NCBI GenBank assembly: GCA_020628095.1
Contig: JAHDFP010000003.1
Location: 124,001 to 188,000 of the forward strand
Origin: Saprospiraceae bacterium
GTDB lineage: Bacteria > Bacteroidota > Bacteroidia > Chitinophagales > Saprospiraceae
Direction of reading: 5' to 3'
Length of the DNA stretch: 64,000 nucleotides
Shown here: piece after piece, positions 51,287 through 61,500 of the stretch
Numbering within the stretch: position 1 is the stretch's first letter
Layout: each line of letters starts with the position of its first letter
Notes under the pieces: model-generated
The model's database searches: none
What the model was told of the DNA's origin: nothing
The model's input: the letters and a program-made list of their open reading frames with translations, nothing else
Position numbers and translations under genes: made by a program

Positions 51287-54200
51287 ATGAGTCATATTAG
51301 GTTATTAGTATTTGGTATCGTTGGTATTATAGTACTTGCTGGTTGTCATAATGATAATCATGATGAGATACCATTGTTTAACCTATTGGACTCTGACGTG
51401 ACAGGTGTAACATTCAGTAATAATATTACAGAAACAAAATTGATTAATTATTTCACATATCCATATCTATATATGGGAGGAGGAGTAGCTATCGGAGACA
51501 TTGATAATGATGGTCTTCAGGATATTTACTTTACTTCCAATATGAACGATAACAAGTTATATCGCAATGTGACCACTTCTGGTGGTGGATTAAAATTTGA
51601 GGATATAACCGCTACGGCTGGTGTTGCTGGTGATGATCGTTGGGATACAGGTGTGGCTATGGTCGATATCAATGCGGATGGTTGGTTGGATATTTGTGTT
51701 TCTGTATCGGGAAAGTGGACAAGTAAGAAAAACATTCTCTATATAAATCAGGGTGACCGCACGTTCTTAGAGCGTGCGGAAGAAGTCGGATTGGCGGATG
51801 AGGGACATACGACACAGACGGCATTTTTGGACTTTGATAGGGATGGGGATTTAGATGCTTATGTGCTTAACTATCCGCCTCTACATTTCAAGTCTCCTAA
51901 TTTTGTCTATAGTCAAAATGCGCTAAATCCTAAAATACAGACCAGTGATAAGTTGTATAGAAATGATGAAGGGAGATTCGTAGATATTACCGAACAAGCG
52001 GGTGTGCTTAATTTTGGTTTAGGACTTGGTGTATCCGTTGCAGATTTTAATAATGATGGGTGGCAAGATATTTACGTTTCTAATGATTTTGCAGCCTCGG
52101 ATTTCTTTTATATTAATAATCAAGACGGCACGTTTTCCAATAGGATAAAAGAGTCTTTTCCGCATACCGCTTATTACGGTATGGGTACAGATGTCGCCGA
52201 TGTGGACAATAATGGATTGTTGGATTTGATGCAGGTTGATATGACGCCAGAAGATAATTTTAGATCCAAAGCTAATATGGCGAGTATGAATCCTGATAAC
52301 TTTTGGGAGATGATCTCGCTGGACATAGATTATCAGTACATGGAAAATGCTTTCCAGTATAATTACGGAATATCTGCAGATGGAATACCACTCTATGGAG
52401 ATATGTCAAGGCTTACAGGGACAGCACTAACGGATTGGAGTTGGTCGCCATTATTTGCTGATTTTGATAATGATGGAAATGTGGATTTGCATATTACAAA
52501 TGGAACAAGACGAGATATAAATAACAAAGATTTTTTTAAAAAAATAGAAAAGGAGACTAAGTTATCTGATCTCGAAAAATCTCAAAAGATACCTGCAATG
52601 AAGATTGCTAATTATGCCTTTAGAAATAAAGGTGAGTTGGCTTATGATAATGTAGGCGAAAAATGGGGATTAGATTATAAAGGATACTCTAATGGTTCTG
52701 CTTATGGTGACCTAGACAATGATGGCGATTTGGATTTGGTAGTTAATAATATAGATGATGTGGCTTCTATATATGAAAATCAAAGCCATGAAAATAATTG
52801 GTTAAGAGTCAGATTGATAAGTTCTTTAAACAAGAACTTGGGTATAGGCGCTAGAGTGACCTGTTACGTAAATGATAAAATACTGATGTCTGAAAGTCAT
52901 AGGGTAAGGGGGTATCAATCTTCGTCAGAATCAATAGTGCATTTTGGATTAGGAAACGTTGATAGAGTGGATAGCTTGTTAGTAAGATGGGGTAATGGCC
53001 ACTATCAGATGATCAAAAATATTAGAGCTAATCAATTATTATCAATTGAGTATAAAGAAAGTAACCTGTCATTTTATTCTTCCCATGGACTCGTTGAAAA
53101 CAATCGTTTTTCGGAAATAAAATTAGAAGTGCCTTTTGTCCATGAAGAGAATGATCATGATGATTTTGAGAAAGAAGTTTTGCTTCCACATGCTATGTCC
53201 AAATTTGGCCCTGCACTAGCGGTGGGTGATGTCAATAATGATGGATTAGAGGATTTTTATATTGGAGCGGCACGAGGAAAAAGTGGAAGAATTTATTTGC
53301 AGACAAAAACAGGAGGCTTCAGAATTTCGGAAGAGAATAATTTTTTAGAAGATGCCCAGCATGAAGACATGGATGCCTTATTCTTTGATGCTGATAATGA
53401 TAGCTGGCAGGATCTATACATTGTCAGTGGAGGAAATGAGGAGTTACCGAATGCAGAATATTACAGAGACCGTTTTTATAAAAATAATAATGGAAGACTA
53501 ATCAAATCATTGACTGCTATTCCTGAAGTAATGAGTTCTGGATCTAAAGTCAAAGGTTCAGATATAGACGGTGATGGCGATATTGATTTATTAGTAAGTT
53601 CTCGGTTGATGCCGCAGAATTATGGAAAGAGCTCAAAGTCTTATTTGTTACTAAACGAAAGTAATGCTGATCAAATCACTTTTAAAGATGTAACAAATAA
53701 GAATGCACCAGACTTTGCTGATCTGGGAATGGTGACTGATTTTGCCTGGTCTGATTATGATAAGGATGGAGATGATGATCTTGTCATTATAGGGGAGTGG
53801 ATGCCTGTTAGTTTTTATAATAATGATGAGGGGCATTTCAGATTAGATCGTGGAGTGCAGAAAGCGAAGGATTCCTATGGATGGTGGTTTAGTATCGCTG
53901 CGGACGATCTGAATGGAGATGGAAGAGATGATTATGTATTGGGTAATCTTGGACAGAACTATAAGTATCAAACAACGGATACAGAGCCGTTCGAGCTATA
54001 CATTGATGATTTTGATAGTAATAGCCAGAATGATATTGTCCTCGGTTATAGACAGAATGGAGAGTCGTATCCCGTACGAGGACGACAATGTTCCGCAGAG
54101 CAAATAGATAATATTAATGATAAGTACAAAACTTACAATGCCTTTGCTGCTGCAACCCTGAGTGAGATATATACAGAAAGTGCGCTTTCGCAATCTGAGA

Positions 54201-54583
54201 TACATGTCAAAGCCAATACGTTTGCAAGTCAAATCTGGTATAGTAATGCAGATGGTGGCTATGATACAATTAAGTTGCCAGCACAATGTCAGTTTTCTTC
54301 TACTAACGCGATAGTTATACATGATGTGGATAGAGATGGTGATAAGGACTTACTATTAGGCGGTAATTTGTTCTCTTCTGAGGTGGAGACCAAACGTAAC
54401 GATGCGTCCATAGGACAGTACTTGGCAAATAATGGTAGCGGCAAATTTTCCTATATGCCTTATGGCAAATCTGGATTATGCTTAAGATATGATCTAAAAA
54501 ATTTAGAAATTATTGATAATAAAAGTCATAGTTTTTTATTGGCCGCTAATAACAATGGGCCACTTCAAATTTTGAAATTTTAA
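51287..54583 (+). CDS. VCBS/FG-GAP repeat lipoprotein with ASPIC/UnbV-like domain (CRTAC1-like)
   Basis: Track start 51284 is TTG; ATG at 51287. About 12 DxDxDG-type motifs (DIDNDGLQD, DFDRDGDLD, DLDNDGDLD, DIDGDGDID, DVDRDGDKD ...); SSSESIVHFGLGNVDRVDSLLVRWGNG UnbV-like; lipobox IIVLAGCHND. Confidence 0.92.
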   Translation: MSHIRLLVFGIVGIIVLAGCHNDNHDEIPLFNLLDSDVTGVTFSNNITETKLINYFTYPYLYMGGGVAIGDIDNDGLQDIYFTSNMNDNKLYRNVTTSGGGLKFEDITATAGVAGDDRWDTGVAMVDINADGWLDICVSVSGKWTSKKNILYINQGDRTFLERAEEVGLADEGHTTQTAFLDFDRDGDLDAYVLNYPPLHFKSPNFVYSQNALNPKIQTSDKLYRNDEGRFVDITEQAGVLNFGLGLGVSVADFNNDGWQDIYVSNDFAASDFFYINNQDGTFSNRIKESFPHTAYYGMGTDVADVDNNGLLDLMQVDMTPEDNFRSKANMASMNPDNFWEMISLDIDYQYMENAFQYNYGISADGIPLYGDMSRLTGTALTDWSWSPLFADFDNDGNVDLHITNGTRRDINNKDFFKKIEKETKLSDLEKSQKIPAMKIANYAFRNKGELAYDNVGEKWGLDYKGYSNGSAYGDLDNDGDLDLVVNNIDDVASIYENQSHENNWLRVRLISSLNKNLGIGARVTCYVNDKILMSESHRVRGYQSSSESIVHFGLGNVDRVDSLLVRWGNGHYQMIKNIRANQLLSIEYKESNLSFYSSHGLVENNRFSEIKLEVPFVHEENDHDDFEKEVLLPHAMSKFGPALAVGDVNNDGLEDFYIGAARGKSGRIYLQTKTGGFRISEENNFLEDAQHEDMDALFFDADNDSWQDLYIVSGGNEELPNAEYYRDRFYKNNNGRLIKSLTAIPEVMSSGSKVKGSDIDGDGDIDLLVSSRLMPQNYGKSSKSYLLLNESNADQITFKDVTNKNAPDFADLGMVTDFAWSDYDKDGDDDLVIIGEWMPVSFYNNDEGHFRLDRGVQKAKDSYGWWFSIAADDLNGDGRDDYVLGNLGQNYKYQTTDTEPFELYIDDFDSNSQNDIVLGYRQNGESYPVRGRQCSAEQIDNINDKYKTYNAFAAATLSEIYTESALSQSEIHVKANTFASQIWYSNADGGYDTIKLPAQCQFSSTNAIVIHDVDRDGDKDLLLGGNLFSSEVETKRNDASIGQYLANNGSGKFSYMPYGKSGLCLRYDLKNLEIIDNKSHSFLLAANNNGPLQILKF

Positions 54584-54594
54584 AATTTACGATA

Positions 54595-55836
54595 ATGAAA
54601 AAATCAATTAAACTAGCTTCATTACTACTATTGCCCCTTATAGTTTTGATCTCTTCCTGTGGAGAGGAAGAGTACCCTCAAGGTGTTATAGAATCTACTG
54701 CTCCGACGGCAAGTTTTACTGCAGTACCTTGGGATGCTAATCCTAACTATATAGTTCTTACTAATACAAGTTCTGGAGAGGGTATATTTTCAGCTTGGCG
54801 ATATAAGGCGGGTGCCTCTTATGTAAGAGACGAAAGTCCAGAACCAGATACGGCTTATTATCCTGACATGGGAATGTACGAAGTAACTTTACTTGTGGGT
54901 AATGATGCTGGGCAAGATTCTACGACTATCACGGTCACTGTAGATCAGAGAGATCCAGATTTGCCAGATCCTAACGCAGATAACTGTTTAGTGATAGGTG
55001 ATTTTGAGGATGGAGAAGTCGGTGGATGGAACTCCTGGGGACAAGATGTGTCCGTCGTGGATAACCCAAGTCCTTCGGCAGTTAATGCCTCCGACAAAGT
55101 ACTGAAAATGACGCAGACGGACCCTTTTTCACAAAACGCAAATTTGACTGCCGACTTCTATACGCCTAACGCAATAAAGATAACCGTCGATGTATATTTT
55201 GAAGTCGAGGGTTCTCTTAAGCTGCAGATAGAGCCAGATTTTGCTACGGGTTATTTTCAGGATGTGACACCAGGTTCTTGGGTGACATTAGAGTATGATC
55301 TACAAGGTCAGGTGGTGTCAGGTGGTGAGTATCCTTGGGTCTTGATTCAGGGAAATACGGCTGGAAATTATTATATCGATAATATAAAGTATTGTGCTCT
55401 GGATATAGCGGCTGATAACTGTGATCTTATAGGAGATTTTGAGGATGGTCAGGTAGGAGATTGGAATGCCTGGGGTCAGGATGTAAGCGTTGTGGATAAT
55501 CCAAGTGTGGATGCGGGTAATACATCTGCTTTAGTACTGAAGATGACACAAACAGATCCATTTGCTACTAATGCTAATAGGAGTATTCCGATAGTCACAG
55601 AGAATGCAACTAAGGTGACCGTAGACGTATACTTCGAAGTCGATGGTTCTCTTAAGTTGCAGATACTTGAGGATTTTGCCACAGGGTATTTCTTGGATGT
55701 TACAGCGGGTAGTTGGACGACACTGACCTATAATCTTGTAGGAGAAGTCAATGGGTCGGATGAGTATCCTTGGATATTAATACAAGGCAATACAGCTGGT
55801 GATTATTATATCGATAATATCCAATATTGCGAATAG
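54595..55836 (+). CDS. PKD-domain lipoprotein with two tandem CBM-like modules (candidate surface glycan-binding protein)
   Basis: Lipobox LIVLISSCGEEE; PKD-like PTASFTAVPWDANPNYIVLTNTSSGEG; two modules beginning DNCLVIGDFEDGEVGGWNSWGQDVSVVDNPS and DNCDLIGDFEDGQVGDWNAWGQDVSVVDNPS. Confidence 0.85.
   Translation: MKKSIKLASLLLLPLIVLISSCGEEEYPQGVIESTAPTASFTAVPWDANPNYIVLTNTSSGEGIFSAWRYKAGASYVRDESPEPDTAYYPDMGMYEVTLLVGNDAGQDSTTITVTVDQRDPDLPDPNADNCLVIGDFEDGEVGGWNSWGQDVSVVDNPSPSAVNASDKVLKMTQTDPFSQNANLTADFYTPNAIKITVDVYFEVEGSLKLQIEPDFATGYFQDVTPGSWVTLEYDLQGQVVSGGEYPWVLIQGNTAGNYYIDNIKYCALDIAADNCDLIGDFEDGQVGDWNAWGQDVSVVDNPSVDAGNTSALVLKMTQTDPFATNANRSIPIVTENATKVTVDVYFEVDGSLKLQILEDFATGYFLDVTAGSWTTLTYNLVGEVNGSDEYPWILIQGNTAGDYYIDNIQYCE
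54979..55833 (+). repeat. Tandem duplication of a ~145-aa module (435-nt period)
   Basis: gataactg...gattttgaggatgg recurs at 54979 and 55414; both modules end with YPW(V/I)LIQGNTAG(N/D)YYIDNI(K/Q)YC. Confidence 0.85.
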
Positions 55837-55863
55837 AGGTTACACATTGTTTTTTCATATTTA

Positions 55864-55894
55864 CTGAATGCGCATAGGCGCATTCAGGTTTTTT
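55864..55894 (+). terminator. Strong hairpin terminator inside the PUL, between the CBM-like lipoprotein and the second GH10
   Basis: CTGAATGCGC-atag-GCGCATTCAG (10-bp perfect stem) followed by GTTTTTT. Confidence 0.85.
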
Positions 55895-55909
55895 ATATTT
55901 TAGACTATT

Positions 55910-57286
55910 ATGACAAATTGTATTAACCACTTCTCGACTTTTATCTATTCGCTTTTGATTGTGATTTTTGTCCTGTCATGTAACAGTGGTGAAGAACCTA
56001 TGACGGGCGGCGAAATGATGTTCGATCTTGTCCCGCCTTCTGGGATAGAAATCTCAGCCGTAAGTGAGACATCATTTAGGGTGGAATGGAATAGAGTGGA
56101 AGGGGCCGAATATTATGAGGTGACGGTGGCTAGAGATATGCAGTTAGATGATGGTGTTGTACCTTACATTGATCTTAGAGAAAATGGTCTTGGAATTAAT
56201 GTTATTAACCTACAGTCTAGTACAACTTATTATGTCAGTATAAGAAGTGTTATAAATGGAGAAGAGTCATCTCTATCTAATCCAGCGGAGGTCACAACAC
56301 TATCAGAACCCGATCCAGAGCCCGATACAGCACTTAAGGATGTGGCGACTACTTTTGCGATGGGTATGGCGGTAAGATCATCTTGGCTGACTGGCCAACA
56401 TGATGCAGTGCTAAGAAGAGAATACAATAGTCTGACCGCAGAGTTTGAGATGAAAATGAATATCATGTATCCTTCAGAAGGAAGGTTTGATTTTTCGAGG
56501 GTTGATGCGATTGTGGATTATGCGGAGGCCAATGATATGCATGTCCACGGACATGCTCTGATATGGCATGCGGCGACTCCCGACTGGGTGGAGAATTTTT
56601 CTGGAACGGATGAAGAGTTCGAAGAGATGGTAGAAGACTATATCAAAACGACGGTGTCGAGATATCAAGGAAGAGTACGATCCTGGGATGTGGTCAATGA
56701 GGCTTTTGATGATGGGAGTGGTAATTTGCGCAACACGGTATTTCTCAGACGCATGGGGTCAGATTATATAGAGAAATGTTATCGATGGACGAGAGAGGCA
56801 GACCCCGATGTACTTATTTTTTATAATGACTACAATATGGTTATAGATGATACCAAGCGCGGTGCGGCTGTAGCTATGATAGATGATTTTATTGCTCGTG
56901 ACGTGCCTGTAGATGGTTTCGGTTTTCAGATGCATATATCCTATCAGGGACCTTCTAAATCCAAAATTGCCAGTACGGCCAAAGAGATTACGGATAGGGG
57001 ATTGTTATTGCATTTTTCAGAATTGGATATCAGAGCTAACCCTAACAATAATATATCCTCGTTGTCAGAAGAGAGAGCAGAACTACAAAAGGCAAAGTAT
57101 AAAGAGGTCACGGAGGTATATAACAGCATTCCAGACCAAAGTAAATTCGCGCTCACGATATGGGGAATGAGAGACAACGAATCATGGCTTCTTGACTTTT
57201 GGGGACATATTGATTGGCCTTTGCTGTATGATGAGCAGTTCAACATAAAGAAAGCACACACAGGTATATTGGAAGGGTTGGAATAG
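55910..57286 (+). CDS. Endo-1,4-beta-xylanase, GH10 with N-terminal FN3-like domain, lipoprotein
   Basis: Lipobox IFVLSCNSGEE; FN3 PPSGIEISAVSETSFRVEWNRVEGAEYYEVTV; VHGHALIWHAATPDWV, SWDVVNEAFDDG, LHFSELDIRANPN, IWGMRDNESWLLDFW. Confidence 0.95.
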   Translation: MTNCINHFSTFIYSLLIVIFVLSCNSGEEPMTGGEMMFDLVPPSGIEISAVSETSFRVEWNRVEGAEYYEVTVARDMQLDDGVVPYIDLRENGLGINVINLQSSTTYYVSIRSVINGEESSLSNPAEVTTLSEPDPEPDTALKDVATTFAMGMAVRSSWLTGQHDAVLRREYNSLTAEFEMKMNIMYPSEGRFDFSRVDAIVDYAEANDMHVHGHALIWHAATPDWVENFSGTDEEFEEMVEDYIKTTVSRYQGRVRSWDVVNEAFDDGSGNLRNTVFLRRMGSDYIEKCYRWTREADPDVLIFYNDYNMVIDDTKRGAAVAMIDDFIARDVPVDGFGFQMHISYQGPSKSKIASTAKEITDRGLLLHFSELDIRANPNNNISSLSEERAELQKAKYKEVTEVYNSIPDQSKFALTIWGMRDNESWLLDFWGHIDWPLLYDEQFNIKKAHTGILEGLE

Positions 57287-57336
57287 TCTTCAACGAGGAG
57301 GTTATAGGTATAAGCAACATTCCAAAATTTACTTGT

Positions 57337-57380
57337 CATTAGTGTAGGTCTGACATTTGTTAGGTCAGACTAATGTTTTT
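57337..57380 (+). terminator. Terminator after the second GH10
   Basis: CATTAG...GTCTGAC-atttgtta-GGTCAGACTAATG followed by TTTTT. Confidence 0.65.
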
Positions 57381-57404
57381 AATTGAGACAGATCAGAACA
57401 TAAT

Positions 57405-58523
57405 ATGATAAAAAGCATAGCTGTATTTTTTATACTCTTTTTTATCGGCTGTAAGTCTACGACTGGGGATAGGGCTAATATGGAAGAGAAGAATGCTACA
57501 GCAAATGAGCAGTCAAAAGGTGCTAAGTACGAACCGAAAGATGGTCGATGTATACTTTTCGTTGGGCAAGAATTAGAGGCCATTGGGGGATTAGAAAAGT
57601 GGCAAGACGGTTACATGGATCATTTTGATAGACCTGGCGGTTTTACTATGTACACTAAAATAAGACCTGGCGACGAAGAGTTTGGATTTACTTATGATGG
57701 CTTAGCAGGTATACATACGACTGATGACTGGGGGGATGGTCCTAGTAATATGTCCTTACAAATTGCAGATTCTGATTTTCAAGGTATGGCTTTGGCCATA
57801 GGATTAGAAATAGTAAATCACGAAACAGAAATAGCCGATGGAGAACTTGATAGTTTGGTTCTCGATTTGGGATATTGGCTGAAAGGGTTAGGAGACAGAC
57901 CGGTTTTTTTAAGAATAGGATACGAGTTTGCAGGTTCTTGGAATAATTATGACAGAGAGGATTATATAAGATCATTCCAGAGGATCAGGACCTTATACGA
58001 TTCTATAGGCGTCAGCAATGTAGCCTATGTCTGGCAATCTCATGGTAGCGGAGAACCCCTTGATTTGTTGGAGTCTTGGTATCCGGGAGATGCGTATGTA
58101 GATTGGTGTGGATTTTCATTTTTTGCATGGTGGGATCAAGTTAATATGATAGAATTTGCTCGTCAAAAAGGCAAGCCTGTATTCATCGCAGAAGCCACAC
58201 CTACTCTTAAACATCCGACTAAAGAAGGCGGAAAAACGAAAGAAACGATACTATCTAATCCAGCCCAGGCCAAAGAGGCATGGGATCAGTGGTTTATTCC
58301 TTTTTTCGATATGATATATGATAATCCAGATGTCGTGAAAGCCGTGAGTTATATCAATTGTCACTGGAAAGCGCATCGGATGTGGTATGATAATCCGACT
58401 TTTCAAGATGTCGATGCTAGACTACACACGAATAAAGAAATAGCCAATCTATGGAAGGTAGAAACAGATAAAGATGTATTTGTCAAGGCATCACCAGATA
58501 TATTATCTGATCTTAAAATCTAA
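57405..58523 (+). CDS. GH26-like glycoside hydrolase lipoprotein
   Basis: Lipobox LFFIGCKS; RPVFLRIGYEFAGSWNNYDREDYIRSFQRI, NVAYVWQSHG, WCGFSFFAWWD, KPVFIAEATP. Confidence 0.8.
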   Translation: MIKSIAVFFILFFIGCKSTTGDRANMEEKNATANEQSKGAKYEPKDGRCILFVGQELEAIGGLEKWQDGYMDHFDRPGGFTMYTKIRPGDEEFGFTYDGLAGIHTTDDWGDGPSNMSLQIADSDFQGMALAIGLEIVNHETEIADGELDSLVLDLGYWLKGLGDRPVFLRIGYEFAGSWNNYDREDYIRSFQRIRTLYDSIGVSNVAYVWQSHGSGEPLDLLESWYPGDAYVDWCGFSFFAWWDQVNMIEFARQKGKPVFIAEATPTLKHPTKEGGKTKETILSNPAQAKEAWDQWFIPFFDMIYDNPDVVKAVSYINCHWKAHRMWYDNPTFQDVDARLHTNKEIANLWKVETDKDVFVKASPDILSDLKI

Positions 58524-58556
58524 AGCTGTACATTTAGTTATCTAATTATCGTTTTT

Positions 58557-61500
58557 ATGGGCGATCATTTCTGGTTAAAGAAAACTCTGTTCTTAGTAAT
58601 CTGTAGTTTTTTATTTATTGGAAATATCCAAGCCCAAAGCAAATTACCTGTCTTTGAATTTGTCAATACCTACGAAGGATTTCCCAAAAGGGGTGTGACT
58701 TCTATTACCACGGATGACCAAGGTTTCTTGTGGGTCGGTATGCATGGAGCTGGATTATATAAGTATGACGGCATCAATTATATCTCATATAATAGAGAGT
58801 CAGGAGATACCACATCTATTAACAGTAATGTCATACATGCAGTATATAAAGATAGTCAAGGAAGATTATGGATAGGCAGCGATGGTGGTCTTAATCTATA
58901 TAATCGCTCGCTAAATAACTTTACAGATATACCTTTCGATGGACATCATGTCGACCGCGACCAGCAGATGATAGTTCTTTCTATTATAGAACATCAGGAT
59001 GGTATGATTTATTTAGGGACTAATTACAACGGGACATTTGTATTAGATCCTGATACTTATAAAATAAACCCTGTAGAATATAAAGGAAAGGATGAGCAGC
59101 TAGGCTTGCCTCATATTTTAGGATTTGCAACGAGTTCTTCTGGAGAGATTTTGGTAGGCACTAATTTGGGACTAAAGCGAATAGATGCTGATAAGGGTAT
59201 ACTAGTGGATGCATATATTATCACCGAGGAAGGTAATATAACAATGGATTTGCCCATTCAGTCAGTGCTGGTAGATGATCTAAATAATTTATGGATAGGC
59301 AGTCAAAACGATGGCATTTTCAAATCTTCCTGTCTTAATTCCAAAGCCACTTCATTGAAATATCTAGAGCATTATCCTGTAACCAATAGACGAGTGATGT
59401 CGATGGTGCAAAGTAGGGAGGGTTATATATATGGAGGTACTGAAAATGATGGTCTATATATATTGAGTCGAGAAGGCGAAGTACTCAGAGAATTGCGATA
59501 TGACAGAAACGAAGAAAATGGAATCAAATCAAATTCTATATGGAAAGTATTTATCGACGATTCTGAGCGATTATGGTTGGGATATTATGACAAAGGCATA
59601 GATATATATGATCCTAATTATAGAAAATTTCAGACGCTGACTAATTTATTTCCAGAGGCGAGCATACTCAATTATACTTCGGTAACTGGCATCGTCAAGG
59701 ACGAAAATGGAAATCTGTGGGTCGCAACTGATGGTAGTGGAATTTTCTTTTTGGATTTGAAAGAAAGAAAAATTAAGTCTTATCTGAATAAAATATATGC
59801 CAATACAATTGGTGCCGCTATACAGTCGATATTCATAGATAGCGAAGGAAATATATGGGCAGGTGACTGGAACGAGGGTGTTTTTTTTCTGGAAAAAGGC
59901 AAAGACCAATTTCTTAATTATAACATGGATAATACCAATGGTGGTCTCGTCACTAATCGCGTCGTCACCATTGCAGAAGATGCCAAAGGTAAAATGTGGT
60001 TTGGTACTTGGGGTAAAGGCATTCATTCTTATGATATAAAAACAAAAAAATTCTTGCATCGTAATGATGCCTTAATTACTGATCACGGACTAGCATATTA
60101 TGATGTCAGAAAAATATTGGTGGATAGTAATGATGACCTATGGCTCGGCTCGACTAAGGGTTTTTATAAATTATCACTGGATGAGAATAATGAAGTCGTA
60201 GAGCTTATTGATTACAAAGAGATATGGAAGGATCAGTTTGATATAGATAACAGTTTTAGCAATGTGTTGTCTTTATACAAATCATCAGATAATACATTTT
60301 GGATTGGTACCGAAGGTGCGGGATTGCTATCCTATAATCCAGAACTTGATTCTGTTATAAGTTATAATGACAAAAATGGATTTCTCCAAAGAACGACCTC
60401 CGCAATAATGGAAGCCAGTCCAGGTCAGATGTGGGTCAGTGGTCGATCAGGTCTATCACATATTAATACTTCGTCTGGAGTTATAAAAAATTATTCCGAG
60501 GCCGATGGACTAATCTCTAATGATTTCAACTATAACTCTGTGATGAAAGATAATCAGGGTAGGTTGTATTTCGGTAATGTTATGGGCGGAGCTAATTACT
60601 TTGATCCAGATTCTATTCCTACTAATCAATCAGACATAAAAGTTTATCTCACCAATCTAAGAATATTCAATAAGCCAGTATCCGTGGGAGAAGAAAAGTC
60701 TCCTTTAGTACAGACTCTAGAAGTTACTGACGAAATAACTTTTGATTATATGCAATCTGTATTTACGATAGAGTATACAGGAATAAACTTTACCAGACCT
60801 GAGAAAAATCAGTTTGCATATTATCTGGATGGATTAGAGGATGATTGGAATTATGTAGGTAGTAATAGAAGCGCGACATATACATCATTGCATAGTGGAG
60901 ATTATGTATTCAAAGTCAAAGCGGCGAATAATGATGGAGTATGGAGCGAAGAACCCGTAGAACTTGCCATCAAGGTTTTGCCGCCCTGGTGGTTATCTAA
61001 TACGGGTTTTGTTATATACATTTTTTTATTCTTGCTTTCTTTATATGTGTTCTATTGGATGATGCGCAAGCGTGTATTAGAGCGTAAGGAAATTCAGAAC
61101 GAGAGACAAAATCGACAGAAGGAAAAAGAACTAAACAAGAAGAAGATTCAGTTTTTTACTAATATTTCACATGAGTTTAGGACGCCTCTGACTCTGATAG
61201 TCAATCCTCTGGAGGACATTATAAGTAACGAGATAATTGACTTACCTGATGAAGTAAATACCAAGCATCAGATAATCCATAAGAATGCAAAGCGTCTAGA
61301 ACGCCTCATCAATGAATTGATGGATTTTAGAAAATTAAGTTTTAACAAACTTAAGGTTCGTGTGCAGAAAACGGAAGTTGTTTCTTTTGTACATTCTGTG
61401 TCTGAGTACTTTAACGGCGAAGCCGTGGATAAAGATATTCGATTCCAAATAAATTCATCAGTAGATGAGCAGTATGCCTGGATAGATTCTGGTCTTATAG

